Shown here one piece after another: positions 22,580 to 35,967 of a DNA stretch of 64,000 nt. Made by a program: the position numbers and the translations under genes. The notes beneath the pieces are model-generated. The model saw only the letters and a list, made by a program, of their open reading frames with translations. It did not search any database and was not told the origin of the DNA. Within the stretch, counting starts at the first letter, position 1, and every line of letters begins with the position of its first letter. The DNA is from Ascaphus truei (taxonomy: Eukaryota > Chordata > Amphibia > Anura > Ascaphidae), in NCBI GenBank assembly GCA_036426205.1, contig CM071573.1, positions 75,211,322-75,275,321 of the forward strand. Direction: 5' to 3'.

Positions 22580-22972
22580 ATAAAAAGCTTTTTGTTTTCC
22601 CTTTAAAAAAAAAAGAGAACATTTATTTTCAAACTGCACTGAACCCACATTGCAGCTTCAACCACTGTCTATTTATTTCAGGGTTTCCTAGTTCTAACTT
22701 CTAGTTCTGACCCCTTATGTGCTATATTAGAGGATGCAACATCAAAGCACTACTTATTTTCACCATTTACAAGCACAGAATGATGAAAGAAAGAAGACAA
22801 ATAGGATTCACACATCATTTGATGTCTGAAATCGTTATATACGGTTACATCTAAAAATATTTCCTAGTACAATATTAAATTGAAGCGAATTAGTGGATAT
22901 GCATATGGTGACTGTCCAAAACATGTGCAAGAGTAGCAAGTCTCAATAATAAGCCATTTGGACATAAGACAA

Positions 22973-23135
22973 ACACACAAAAGATTCCCTTTAGGGGGTG
23001 GCCTGGACTTCTTTACCACACCCCTCTGTACAACTATTATTTTATCATTGAATAAATTGATTATAATAGACTACATCACTTCTACCAGGTCTATCTGAGT
23101 GCATTCATGAGGGAATCTTTTGTGTGTTTGTCTTA
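22973..23135. repeat. Small fold-back with 25-bp arms
   Basis: AAGACAAACACACAAAAGAT with TCCCT on the left is exactly mirrored at 23111-23135. The loop is about 110 bases and AT-rich. No coding capacity. Confidence 0.6.
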
Positions 23136-23290
23136 CTAGCCCCTTGTCCCTTTTTGCACAAGAGATGACCTCTGATAATTTTCACATTACTCTATTGTAC
23201 TGCAGCTGATGCGGGAGCTTTCCCCCCTCTTCCCCTTTTTCCCTTGTTCTCCATTTGGACATAAGTAAACTTAATAAAGCAAGAATTATC

Positions 23291-24010
23291 TGTAGCGCAC
23301 TTTCCCCCACCTCCTGGGAGATAAGGCGAGTATGGTGTGTGTGGTTCGCAGAAGACCTTGAGAGCCTAGGGTGTACCTGATTTCACAAATCACAGTGCCT
23401 CCACCTGCACGGGATCCTACTATGTGGGATAATCCCATGCAGGACCATATATGTACACACACACTGTTGCAATAGAACAGTAGTACTTTACTGTGAACAT
23501 ATCATAACAACAATAGACTAATAATGCTTCTAGTTACAGCTACCATCCAGCCTCGCAGGGCAGTGACCCACCACTGTGTAACCCACAAGTGTCCACAGTA
23601 CCTGATGCGGCCCTCGGGCACCCAACCACCCGGGTGTCCACAAGAGTATAACCCCCACCCCTTTTTATATGGTCAGCGCTGCCACTATGGTGTATGTTAA
23701 TGGGTTGGTGCACTACCCAGGCGTGTCGACTGGTAGCGGTACAGGATCTGCTGATCCAGCAATGATGTTTGCCTCTGTGATGAGTCCTCCTCCACGTGTG
23801 TGGTATCCAGCTGGAGGATCCCACATACAGACAGTCTCTACACCTGGCAGTGTGGTCTGGTCCCAGACCACAATCTTAAGGGTTGCGCAGCATTGCAACT
23901 GTGTCCCTGAACTCAAACAACTAATGGGGTAGAGTCCCTACCTAAGGGGCCTGTCCCTGCTGCAGCCACGATCTAGTAAAGGAATCAGGGCCTAGCTGGG
24001 GCCTATCAGC
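23291..24010 (-). mobile_element. LTR fragment related to the 15441-16724 LTR
   Basis: On the minus strand it ends AAAGTGCGCTACA and carries GTGCAGGTGGAGGCACTGTG, matching the GGTGGAGGCGCTGTG region of the LTR at 15441. It also shares GGACAGGCCCC and TAGTGCACCAACCCATTAAC-like blocks. The start (TGTAGCCAGG) is missing, so it is truncated near 24010-24040, where LINE 5' sequence follows. Confidence 0.55.
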
Positions 24011-24199
24011 GGGTTTCTGGCCAAGTGCAGATGGCGCCACCGAGACAAGCGCACAGGAGCGCGCAGCCACAGCAATAGACAGACTGCAGGGACTGAAGGG
24101 AACTTTTCTGACCGGAAGGCTACCTTAAGAAATACAGCAGAAAGAACCACAGCAGGGGAAGAGGCAGTAGGGAGAGCTGTTTGTGACAGAGACCAGAGT

Positions 24200-24334
24200 A
24201 TGGCAGACGGAGGCACAGTAATTACCAAACAGGACCTCCAGAACATGTTAAAAGAAATGCAAGTGGGCTTTCAGTTAACGCTTTCAAAAATGCAAGCGGG
24301 CTTTCAGTTAACGCTAGTTAGAGCGGTAAAATAA
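24200..24334 (+). pseudogene. LINE ORF1-like N-terminus, truncated at 44 residues
   Basis: ATG at 24200 opens a frame reading MADGGTVITKQDLQNMLKEM and continuing to a TAA at 24332. The start, with a T-K-x-D-L-x-x-M-L pattern, resembles the N-terminus of L1-clade ORF1 proteins. Two copies of a roughly 33-base unit (24257-24289 and 24290-24316) repeat MQ(V/A)GFQLTL. The frame stops at the junction with the next repeat block. Family assignment is tentative. Confidence 0.4.
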
Positions 24335-24335
24335 T

Positions 24336-24598
24336 AAAGAAGAATACGCATTTATTTGTCACAATACTGCACCATCAGTTTTATTTTCTATCTCCACATG
24401 TTTGCGCTTCCCTTTGATCACCACGTCGCCATATTCACCTGGGATTGAGAGAGCAGTCCTGCACTGGGTCACAGCAGCATTCAAGGATTTGTTTGTATCA
24501 CTTATATTTATTCAATTTAAGGTTTATATGTTAATATTGGATTAACACGTGTTTAAAGCTTATAATAGAGCGCCACTTTTGATATATCACGTTTTGCA
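24336..24598. repeat. Block shared with 37572-37831
   Basis: AAAGAAGAATACGCATTTAT starts a 263-base segment nearly identical to 37572-37831, with single-base differences only. It follows the 20480-24335 block here but directly follows the duplicated region in copy 2. Both sides diverge after CACGTTTTGCA. Confidence 0.85.
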
Positions 24599-25195
24599 TT
24601 TTTGGAGAACAGCTGGCGAGATAAGGCTTATCAGCGCTTACTGCATAGGCCCCGTAGGATTAGTAGCGTGCGCCCGTTATATGTCTATTTAACCACCTTT
24701 ATTTTAAACATTACTTTTAATATCTACACAACTCATCTGGGAGTGAGAGTGCTATTAGTTGGGTTCTTTTTCCTTCTTGAGTAATATCAGTATCTTACCC
24801 ATCAGCACCCGCTCCCCTATCAATCTACCACCTTCACTACAGCTGCAGCGGGGTATTCTCTCTGTGTTCTACACTCTCAATATATACCCTGAGCAACTAA
24901 TATCTATGGAGCCTTGCGATAGTGAAAACCTGTCCTGTCTCGTCTTCAGTAAAAAACAACTACTATTAAAGCTGTTCACCAACCAGTCCTGTTTTTGCCT
25001 TTTTATTTAAGACAATTATAACTATCAGGATGTAACCCCATTATACTCTGGGATTATTACTATAGAATCAGGAGGGTGCCAGATGAGAGCAAAGTCTTTT
25101 ACTTGTGTGTTGTGTTTGTGTGTTTGTGTCTTTGCATTTTTTTCTATTTTTTATTCCAATAAAAGTTAATTCCTAACTATTTGATAATTTCAGTC
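24599..25195. repeat. Harbinger-like end plus unclassified interspersed repeat
   Basis: 24605-24652 reads GGCTTATCAGCGCTTACTGC and ATAGGCCCC, the right end of the Harbinger-like family. 24880-24975 recurs inverted at 40975-41060, and 24985-25195 recurs in direct orientation at 41180-41440. No ORF. Confidence 0.5.
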
Positions 25196-25700
25196 GGATC
25201 TGAGCGCGTTACGCGGGATCTCTTTCCTTGCTGCTGCGCGCTCCGTCTCTCTGTGTATATCTGCCCCTGAGAGCTCCTTTCCCACCACATGACACTGTAG
25301 CACTCCGGGATGAAGCCCCCCACTGGGCGAAACTAGTAGAGTGTGTCTCTTGGTTACCCCCATGTCACTATTTGTTGCAAGATCAACTTTTTTTGGTGCA
25401 CCCCCTGTGAATTTTATTTACCATCCTGACACATGGACATTTGGAGGAAATCTCTACCATCAGGATTCCTATGGACTCATCTTCTCCATTAGGAGCTTAG
25501 TATTTCCCTGCTTGTCATTAGGGGTTTTATCTTTATGGGACTGGTTTTTCCACATTCAATTTAGCACTTGTTGCCATCAGTATATTTTGTGGATCCTCTC
25601 ATGCACCTTCATTTGTTCATGGATAGGTTTATTATTTTTCTCATGCTGTTTGACCAGGGTATGAGGATTTTTTCCATCTTTTTTCTCCCCTGTGTCTCCC
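25196..25700 (+). mobile_element. PLE arm remnant with decayed hammerhead
   Basis: At 25290-25340 the order CACTC, CGGGATGA, extra A, GCCC-loop-GGGC, GAAA, CTAGTAGAGTG reproduces a PLE hammerhead with intact stems I and II. The core CTGATGA has become GGGATGA, so cleavage is unlikely. The left flank (25196-25285) recurs at 41400-41540. No RT remains nearby. Confidence 0.55.
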
Positions 25701-26039
25701 CCTTGGTAACATATATTTTTTCTGTGTACTATATTTTTAGTATATAGGTTTATTGTAATTTATATTTTTCTTCTGTTTCTACCAGTTTTTCTTGATTTGC
25801 ATATTAGTTTAGGAGTTTAGTATTTAGCTTTTCTTCTTTCTTATTTTCTGGTAGTTAGGATTATTAAGGGGTGTCTGTTCTTTTTTGGCTGATTTGTATC
25901 TTTCCATTTATTTATTGGATATTTACTGAGATATGTTTTTTGGCTCATTAGTTCAGTTTTTTACTTAGCATGTGTTGATATATACTCATATCGTTTCTTG
26001 CTCTCCGGTGCGGGCCCCCACTGCCCTCGGAGCATGCAA
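25701..26039. other. T-rich spacer before the second copy
   Basis: No feature. 26039/26040 is an abrupt junction: the sequence after GGAGCATGCAAA matches copy 1 from about 8716. Confidence 0.5.
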
Positions 26040-26584
26040 AAAATAACAAAACAGAAAAATCTAAAAAAATAAATAAGTAAAAAAATCACTGAAAAGATGG
26101 GCAAAAGATAAAAATTACAAATGTAATGCAATTAACTAAAATATAACAATAAACAGATGTTCATTGGGCTAGAGACGCTATTGAAGCTAAGCATCCGGTA
26201 GGGGTAAAATTAAAAACCTACTTAGCAAGCTGATTTAAAAATGACCTTTGGAACAACAGTCCTGGCAGTCAGACTGGAACCTCTGCAGGAGTTGGAACCG
26301 CCGAACTCAGAAGATCCACACTGCCAGGATGATCGCCTCTGCCAACACACAGACCCTCAAGTAGGTGAAGGTTTCACAGAGGAACCGAACTCCGTCCACG
26401 CGCTCGGGAGACGCTACACGTCACCCAGCCCTCAGTCGTTGATTTGTCGGTGATGTTCCATAGCGGCGCGACGGCAGGGGGAGCGCCCAGACAGCACCAG
26501 AGCTCGTGAAGCTAGACCGCAGTCTGACAGGAACAGCGTGCAGCCATGGGTAGTATGATTTATGTCAGTAGCCAAGGAGCAGAA

Positions 26585-26628
26585 CCACCCTACGCGTTTC
26601 GTGATGTCTAAGTCACTTCGTCAGGGTA
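26585..26628 (-). ncRNA. Hammerhead motif, left arm, second copy
   Basis: Same motif as at 9272-9315 with CTGACGA, GAAA and ACGCGT preserved. A C is missing from the stem I strand and one base is added in the stem II loop. Confidence 0.5.
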
Positions 26629-29416
26629 TAATGGGAATGAAAGCTGTGGGTATATATATTATATACCATACGCTATTAAAACCAATAGATGGAATAATGG
26701 CATATCATAATAAATCAATCAAGTCAATCTTAACAGTGATAGGGGAAAAAAACACAAAATAAATAATATAAAGTAATACAAAAAAATAAACAGAACATAG
26801 TCCAGGTCACTAAACCAGCATTTTCTTTTTTATGTAGTGGCGAAAGAAAGGGAGCACATCTTTCCAGAGGTAAAAGTGACCACAGTATCAACCGCCCTTT
26901 AGATTTAGTGCTCTAGGCAGCAAGAAAAAAGAAAAAAATGATGTAGAGGACAGAGAGGGCTATAACAACGACGAAACAGAGCTAGAGGAAATAATGTAGA
27001 AAACCAAATATTTTTAACATCAGCAAACATACTGTATACTAACTGATGTTGAGAAAAAAGTTTGGGTAAGGTTTAACGTTCGCAACCATAAGCTTCAACA
27101 TCTATTAGAGTCAAAAGTTTCCAGGAATGGCCTTAAAAAGGTATTTCATCAATGATGCTATTAACAGCATTAGTAATCAATTTCACCTTTAACCCTAAAC
27201 ATGCACAGGGACATTTCATCAAACCTTTATCGATTTGGTCACTCAAGACTAGAACATCTAGTCACAACTTTAAATTCGCAAAGACAATTTAGCCAATTAG
27301 AAGATAATGGCTTTGGTCCAGTTGGAAATAACGAATCTATAGTGATCAAACCAACGGACAAAGGTGGAGGTATTGTGGTTATGGATAAAGATATTACATT
27401 TTGGAATCTAGTAGATTACTTAATGACATGGCCACTTACCTCCCCCCTGCCCGCTACCCTACTCTTCTTGTTTTCTTGCTGACTCACCTCATTACTTGAT
27501 CACGGGCTAGCAATCTAGCATACGAAGGATGAGTATGATTTTTTAAACATTACCCATCCCCATATCCCTCTATTTTTACACCATTCCCAAAATTCATAAG
27601 AACCTACAAATGCCACCGGTAGACCGATATATCTGGAATCGGTTCACTTCCTCCAATTTATCCCAATTCATTGATTTTATTTGCAACCTCAGTTTTCTAC
27701 ATCTTAAGTCATATCTGCGTGATACCCCATGTGCTTCAGACATTGCTTGATTGGTGTGCGCCAGGGGTATGTGTGGTCACCGCTGACGTGACATCTTTGT
27801 ACATGGTGATTGACCAACCCTTGGGTGCCAAGCCTACGCCATCCTAGATATGGACAGTAGTCTATCATCAGCTGTAAAATTCATTTAGATTCCATTCATT
27901 TTATTTTAACACATAATATTTTTGTTTAATTCTAAGTTTTATTGCAGATTTGTGGCACGGCCCATGGGAACCAGGTTTGCACCAAGTTATGCCAACTTAT
28001 TTATGGGCAATGGGAGGATAGTTATATCTGGACAACACTGCCCTCCTTGGCAAACCTGGTGCTCTGGCTTCGCTACATAGATGACATTTGTTTGTGTGGA
28101 ACGGCAGTATTGATTCATTGAATCAATTTATCCTTTATCTAACAACAACCAGATGAATCTCAAATTACTTGCCATTTTGATTCCAACTCATATTGATTTT
28201 TTGACCTGAATATTAACTCCACGATAACTGTATACACACTAAAACATATTTTAAGTCTGTGCAGGCCAACAATTATGTGTGGCTAGTAGCCACATAATCC
28301 TCAGGTGGCTGCGCATATCCCTAAGGGCAGTTCGTTCGCCTGAGACGCAACTGCTCAAGTGATGAGGCATTTGCGTCTCAGCGAAAGAGTCCAGACAAAT
28401 TCTCAATAGACAATACCTGAGGAGCTACTCTCTGTGTCTTGTCACAAGTACAGGATATTGAGAGGGCTGATCTTTTAGAATATAAAAAGGATAAGGTTGA
28501 TCCCAGTTCTAATAATACTGTGTCTTTCATCACACAATACAACTCTAATGGCACCCGATATTAGGTTTGTATAAATATTGGCCAATACTTTGAGAGATCC
28601 GGCTTGGCAGAAATCTTACCCCAAGCCTTCAATAGTCTTTAGGAACGCTCCTAATTTACAATCAAGGCTGGCACCTAGCTGCCCTGATTTGAATAAGCCA
28701 TTGGGTGCAGAGTTACGCCAAAAAGGTTTCTTTACCTGCACAACTGCACAGCTTGTAAATACAGTTCTATATCAGGCTACTTTTATTTATTATTTTTGAA
28801 CATGTGTACAATATCAGGAAAGGGTTTAACTACACACAGTGTATCATACCACTTTTAATCCACCATCAGCAAACCCAAAAGGTCTTAAATGCCAAGCTAT
28901 TGAAATTATCCAGGCAACTGGAGAGGAGGAGATAAAATAAATGTATTAGCAAACGGAGTCATATTGGAATATATGAACTAAAAACGTTATCTCCTAATGG
29001 TCTAAATTCGATTTGATATCTCAGCTTTTTTGGTTAAATAATTCACTATCATACATTTTGATTAGGATGTTTTTTATTAAGGCTGTTTGTTTGGTACGGC
29101 AGTGTCATTTGGGTCGATTCGTCCACCTATAGACCTAATATGCTTAGAGTTCCTGTTATCACATTTATCACTGTACACTGTATCTTTAAGATAAGAATTG
29201 GTAAGCCCTGTTGGGCGCCTTTAGAGTCTCAATGTCTTTGTTTACTATGTTTGTTTTATTTCTCTTGTATTTCTTTATATTATTATTTTGTGTTTTTTCC
29301 CCCTATCACTGTTAGATTGACTTGATTGATTTATTATGATTATGCCATTATTCCATCTATTGGTTTTTAATTAGCGTTATGGTATATATATATATACCCA
29401 TGCTTTCATTCCCATC

Positions 29417-29460
29417 ATACCCCTGACGAAGTGACCTTAGCGTCACGAAACGCTAGGGTG
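29417..29460 (+). ncRNA. Hammerhead motif, right arm, second copy
   Basis: Counterpart of 12174-12216. CTGACGA and GAAA are kept, but ACGCGT has shortened to ACGCT and a C is inserted in the stem II loop side. If these are sequence errors, the true copy equals the first. Confidence 0.5.
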
Positions 29461-32400
29461 GTTCTCTCCTTGGCTACTACTGACATCACTCATCCACCCT
29501 GCTGCACGCTGTTCCTGTCAGACCTCCTTCTATCTTCCGAGCTTGCTGCCTGTCTCGGCGCTCCCCCGCCCTCCGCGCCCTTGTGACGTCACTGACACAT
29601 CACGCGACCTGAGGGTCTGTGTGTACGTGTCGCGTCACCCCGAGCGGCGTGGAGTTCTGGTTCCTCCCTGCGAACCTTCACCTACCTTGAGAGTCTGTGT
29701 GTTGGCAGAGGCGATCTCCTGGCAGTGTGATCTTCTGAGTTCGAGTGGTTCCATCTCCTGCAGAGACTCCAGTCTGACTTCCAGGACTGTTGTTCCAAAG
29801 GTCATTTTAAATCAGCTTTGCTGTAAGTAGGTTTTAATTTACCCCTACCGGATGCTTTAGCTTCAATAGCGTCTCTAGCCCAATGAACATCTGTTTATTG
29901 TTATATTTAGATAATTGCATTAAATTTGTAATTTATCTTTTGCCCATCTTTTCTGTGATTTTTTACTCTATTTATTTTTTAGATTTTTCTGTTTTGTTAT
30001 TTGAGTTACACTATGATCTTTTTCTTTTGTCTCTTTTTTTGTATTGTCCTATAGTTTGTGTGTCTTTCTGTGGGCTTTTTTGAAGACTTACTCAGGACTG
30101 CCTGCTACCCAATTGGCTATACCATTGGTTGGATTTATCTATTTATTCATTGGAGGCGCCGTTTTTTGTATTTTTTTCTCCTTATATGTTAGCAACGTTC
30201 TAGATTTGCACCCTCTGACAAGAAAATGGTGTGAAATCTTCACCATCCAAGGATTCTCCTAGGAGGTTTGTGGTGTATATGTTTTTCCATTCATACACTT
30301 TGAGGTCCTAAAATATACTACAGTAGCGGCCGGGCTGACTCTAATAGCGGCTGCCCCCGCAGTTTAAAAATAGCGCGGGCGGCGCGGGGCTGTCTCGCGA
30401 ATCCCGACCGGTTTTCGCGCGCCTCGGGCGCTTTCAAAATTAAGCGCCATTCGCTTATCTATTGAAGCGGCCGCCGCGTGGGAAACTCCGTTTTTAAAAC
30501 GGAGAACAGACACACGGCTAGCCCGCTACGCTCCCGGCCAGCTCCCGGCAAGCTTTAAAATGAGCTTAGCTGGGACAGTATTTCATTAAGGGCCTCATGC
30601 AGTAAGCGGCGCAAAGTCACTTTTCGCCGTTTTTCGCCAAAAATGCATACCAAATTCATAGCCCCGAAAACTTGGCGAAAAGCAAAAATAAAACGCCAAT
30701 TTGTTGGCGGCTTTTTTTTTCCCGCCATCGGCGCGGCGAAAAGGCACTCTGCGCCGCAACTAGCCATGTTTTGAAACCCGCTCAATTCTAGTAGTGGCGA
30801 GTAGCTTTGCACCACTACTCGCCACTCTAGAATTGAGAATTCACGGCAATCCGTCTCGGCCCAAAAAGTTGGCAAGTTGCTGGGGGAGAGGCTGCGGATG
30901 AGCGGCGGAATGGCACTTAAAAAATCAGGCCTTTTGTCCTGCTGGGATTGATGCCGGGGGTCTCCGGGGCTGATACCCATTAATATCAGCACTGGAGCCC
31001 CTGGCCTCATTCGAGGCAGGGAAAAATGCATTTAAAGCCACTTATTACCTTAGAGCGGCTAACTGCTAAGGCAATGAAGGGGTTAACCAGCTGTGCCAAT
31101 TTTATTGTGGGTAGCGGGGGGGGTGATGGGGTATTTGGCCCTTGGTGGTTGTTAGGGCTTGCGGGGGTTGCGGGTGGATTTAACCTTCAATACCTTAGCG
31201 GTTAATACCGCTACGGTCATGAAGGGTTTAAGTCCACCCACTACCCCCCGCAAGCCCTAACAACCACCGTTGAGTTAATACCCCCTTCTCCCAATAAATA
31301 AATACACACACAAAGCCCCACAATAATAAATATATAATTAAATACACACATATATATATATATAGGTATTGGTAGACCATGTGACAGAGGCTTTGCTTCA
31401 GCAATCAGAGTTGGGATTGTTCCCACGCTCTGATTGGCTACCGTACCATGTGTCACCGGCCATCTTTGTTTCATGACGTATCTTAAAGGCAATTGAAGCT
31501 CAGCATTCTGATTGGCTGGCGTCATTGCCTTTAAATGACGTCATTATTTTTTTTTCCCCACCCAAATCACATGGTTTTCACGCCCAATCAGGGCCGTGGG
31601 AACCATTGATGAAATGTGACGTCATAGGCCTATAAAAGCCTATGTCGTCTCATTTTGAATGAAAAATAACACAGAAGCGCATCAAGGGTCAAGATTTATG
31701 TATACAATAGAATAAAAATAACAATTAAAAACTACATATAGGAATATATAAGTCCAGTAGATCAGTGCTCAGGTATCAGTTCAAATGAGTTCCTAGGCGC
31801 AGGGGGTAGGTGCTGAGACACACAGGTCAGTCCCGCGCGCTGGAGCTGGCTTGCGGGCACCACTCTGTTGTTACTCTCCGGGTTGCGGCTCTCGCAGGAC
31901 CCGTGTATAGTAGTCCACCACAATCGCCGGTATTCCAATACAGATCTCACTCGAGTGAAGAGAAGAGTCTCTAACAGCTTGTGGGAGAGCTGGAGCTTGT
32001 TCTACCAAGTGTCTGAATACCAATGTGCACACTAACAACAGAGTTTTATTCTATTGTTATACATAAATTCTTGACCCTTGGTGCGCTTCTGTGTTTATTT
32101 TCATTTACACCTGACATTTGGAGCCTTCCCACGACGGTACTGGTGGAGGAGGGGTGCCTTCACATCACACCAGCAGCAGGAGGAAGAGTTGATCTGCTTC
32201 AAGATCCTTTTAGGAAGCAAAAGCGCGGTTTGATTTATCATTTTGAAGCCAGACGCCGAGGAGGACGGACCTACTACAGATAGAAGAGGACCAGGGATGT
32301 GGCGCTAGAAGAGAAGAAGACCCGGAAGAAGAAGGAGAAAGAAGAATACAGATTACAGATTACAGATGAAGCCCCCTTTGACACATGGATTACAAATAGA

Positions 32401-32610
32401 AGACAGAAGACACACGTGGATTGTAAGTGTTATTATTTTATGGTACCTTGGATTGGTTCGAGAGCTTCCGGTTCACCTGGATTTCAGTGAGTGGGCATCT
32501 AATGGTAAGTAAACAAAACAAAAGTTTATTATTTTAACTTTTACAGGTTTTTTTTATTTTTAGTCATGTAACACCTTTTGCCCCCCCCCTCAATCGCAGA
32601 TGGGGACCTA

Positions 32611-33858
32611 TGTAATAATACACTTGCGTTACCGGGTGTGGTGCATTACCTTTAGGCTCACAGAAGGCCTGAACCTCCACCACTGGGGCCTGGGGTTCCT
32701 GATGATTCAAACACAGGCCTCCACCTGTAAGGGTTCCCACCGGGGTGGAATGGTCTCCTTACAGGAACACCAGTAATAGCAATACACGCACACAATATAT
32801 GTTGCAAACCGTTTACTAAACTATTAATAACTTGGTATCCTGTACCACACAGTATAATGCATATAACCATATACATATCATCGCAAACGGGTGCACACAA
32901 ACAACTTAGGTAGTCCCTCCTCCAAAGTACCTGGGTGCTGGCACTAATTCCCTGATGCCCCTATGTCCAAACCCACCCAATGTGTTGGAGATAGCGCTAT
33001 CCCTTGACGTGTTGGTGCACTCCTTATAGATACCTGCCGGGCTCCAGCACGGTGCCGCTATACAACTGGGTTTGGATCCGCCTGATCCGACATGATGTCC
33101 TCCTAACGCGTGGTGAATTTCGGCGTGGATAATATCACCGCAGCTCCGCACCGTCTGTAACTTGGCGGAATCCGCTGCAGCCGACAGCCGCACATCACGC
33201 TTGGTTGGCCTCCGTGAAGATAGTCTATATATATAGAGTCCTCTGGGAAGAGTCTTTATATATAGAGGGTCTGAGCCCAGACCCAGGAATCAGGCCTGCG
33301 CCCACTGAGTGATTCTTACTCAACCCAAACAGCTAAAGGGGCAGAACCACTCACCTAGGGCCTGTCCCTGAACACACCACAAACTGGGCAAGGGTAACAA
33401 TATCTGGGGCCAGGGGGCTAACTAGCCTAGATCAGGGAGCTACGCCTCTGCACCCCTCTCACCCGCTCCCTGCTCCAACTGCCGTTCTACAACCCGCGAA
33501 AAGTATCTCTTCCCTGCAAACAGGGAACTCTGTAGCCCTATTGGCTCCCTGGCGTCATGTGGGGTCGCCTAAGGCTCATGGGACTTGTAGTCCCATCCAA
33601 GCCTTCCCTGGTAGGCTAGGGTTCACGCGCTTGTGCTCCACGCTGCGCAACTGGTCCGGCCCCCGAGCTCTCACTGCGCATGCGCAACCTAATCAAGATG
33701 GCGGCACCCACACGGGAGCCGCCGGGAATCTCCGGAACGCCGAAGCGCTCCCTGCATCCCCCCACCCTCCAAAAGTGCCCGCGGGTCTGTCGAGTGACCC
33801 CCGGCAGCGGAGGTAAAGAGGGGGGGGGAGGGGCGCAGGGCACAGGGGACCTGCTACA
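32611..33858 (-). mobile_element. Solo LTR, second copy of 15441-16724
   Basis: TGTAATAATAC start and GCTACA end (plus reading) are preserved. It is 1248 against 1284 bases, with losses spread throughout. Confidence 0.7.
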
Positions 33859-34491
33859 CATGTTTTGTTTTTTTCCATTAATGCCCCTGAATGATCTATC
33901 CCTTGGATATTCAGGGACACTGCAATGTTTATTGGGGGCAATTGTCCCCAATAAAATGCTTATATGCCTTAACCCTTCATTGCCTTAGCGATATCCGCTA
34001 TGGTAATGAAGCAGCATTAATGATTTTAATAATATTGCGGGAGCAGGGGGTCTCCGAGCTGAACCGCATTGATTTGTGGCTCAGGGACCCCCTGCTTCCG
34101 AGTTACAGGCCCCGTTTGGGGCATCGGTGCCATGTCGCCGAGATCTTTATAGCGGGCACGTCGCGTATGGACGCTATAAAGATGGCGGCGACACAGGCAC
34201 CCGATGACACATACCGGGGCCTGAAACTCGGGAAGCAGGGGGTCCTGATCCCAAATCAATGAGGTTCAGCTCACAGTACACTATTATTAAAAATACATTA
34301 ATGCTGCTTCGTTACCATAGCAGATAGCCGCAAGGTATGAATGATTGTTTATTGATATGGGTGTTTTATTCATAGTGTAGATGTGGCATAGGGTCTCCGG
34401 AGCTGAACGCTTTGGTTTTAGGTCCGGGAACCCCTGCTTCCTCGAGATACAGGCCCCTTTATGGGGTGCCGGTATCCCTCTGCTTTGTTTA

Positions 34492-35967
34492 TGTAGCCAG
34501 GGTCCTCGTTCCCCCTGTCTCCCGGTTTTCTTCCCCCTGGGTATGTGCTGCTGCGGGGTTCCCCGGCGACCTCAGTGACGGGCGCCGCCATCTTTGTGTT
34601 CGCGCATGTGCGGAGGCTTGCGCATGCGCAGAAGCGATGCAGCGGCCATGTTAGGGTTGGCGCGCAGAGTCGCGCGTGTACAGGGCGTCGCACATGCGCA
34701 GAGCCTAAGCGGTGGCCATTACATGTAGAGCCTGAGCAGTGGAGTGTCAGGGAAGTAGCGGCAGCCATTACAGGTTTTGCAGACGGCAGACTAGCGCACG
34801 CAGCCCCAATGTTAAGAGCCATAACGGACTACAATTCCCAGCAGCCTCTGGGGACGGCCCTTTCACCACTACAATCTTGCAGCCAGACAGCAAATAGAGT
34901 TTGCAGCTTCTCCTGTTGGAGACGGATACAATGTTGCACAAGACCATGCTAGTCAGTTGGATCCAGGAAGAGATTTGGGAAGGTAGTGTACAGAGAGCAG
35001 TGCTCTGCTGTACTAGACCAGAGAAACCCTGCCCAGGTAGGCCCCACTCCCCACTTGTTTAGTGGGTAAGTTCAGGTAGGGACCCTGCCCCATTATATCT
35101 GTTGTAGTCAGTAACACAGCTGCAGTGCTGTGTGCTCTGACAAGAAGAGACAGTGTTGCTTTGCAGTGCAGCCACAGCAGTTAGTTGGCAGTTTCAGGAA
35201 GGACCCTTCAGGTCAAGGGGGGGTTGCTTTCTACAGTACAGTGTTATGTGATATCACAGGTGCCAGTTGCATCTTGATCGCGGCCTGCGTCTAGGCTCAC
35301 AAGGCTCTACTGCCAAAGACATTCTGAGGGTGAGACGCTCCACGAGGGAGACCCCTCACACACGGATGTGGACACGCGGAGGCGGATTCCTGTTCCTGCA
35401 TCAGACCCTTTTCGAAGTTCTTTACACCCGGGCACAACGTGTGCCGGGCAGGTATCTATAAGTGCACCAACTATACACACATGAGCAGCACTGCCACACA
35501 TCTGGATGGGGGTCCAGGACACTGGGACGCTGGTGTCGAGCACCCATATGTGGGCACTGTATGGTTGGGATACTATTGGGCGGAGAGGCCAAGGGCCTTA
35601 ACCAAGGGGATATTGGTGCCCTTGCACCCAATTTATGTTTTGTTATGCATAGAGCTGTTGATACTCTATTTTATGATACGTGTGTGTTATGTTACTGATT
35701 CCTATAGTAAACTCTTTTAGCCATAACCTTTGGTGTGCTGGTTACTTTATGGATGTTCCTATGTGAGGGCCATTCTACACTCCTAGAATCTCACATAGCT
35801 GAGGCGCTGATTGAAGAAACGTTCCAGAGAGCACCCAGGTTCCCAGCAAGCGGAGGCACAGGCCTCCTGTGAACCTGCAGGTATACGCACCACACCTGGT
35901 AACATATAGGTTCCCCCCCCACATGCACTCTATCTGCGATTGGGGGTACGGGGAATACCTTTTTACA
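34492..35967 (+). mobile_element. Solo LTR, second copy of 17378-18882
   Basis: It starts TGTAGCCAGGGTCC and ends TTTTTACA, with TTTA on both sides. It is 1476 against 1505 bases. The ZNF143-like ACTACAATTCCCAGC is intact near 34829. Confidence 0.75.

Larger units (their letters stand above)
26040..30177 (+). mobile_element. PLE, second copy (5'-truncated at the junction)
   Basis: Counterpart of 8716-12952. The RT motifs are still readable in fragments (KPTDKGGGIVVMDKD near 27345, RYIDD near 28070) but every frame is broken by single-base losses. Lying in the later copy, it gives no independent evidence for PLE activity. Confidence 0.85.
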
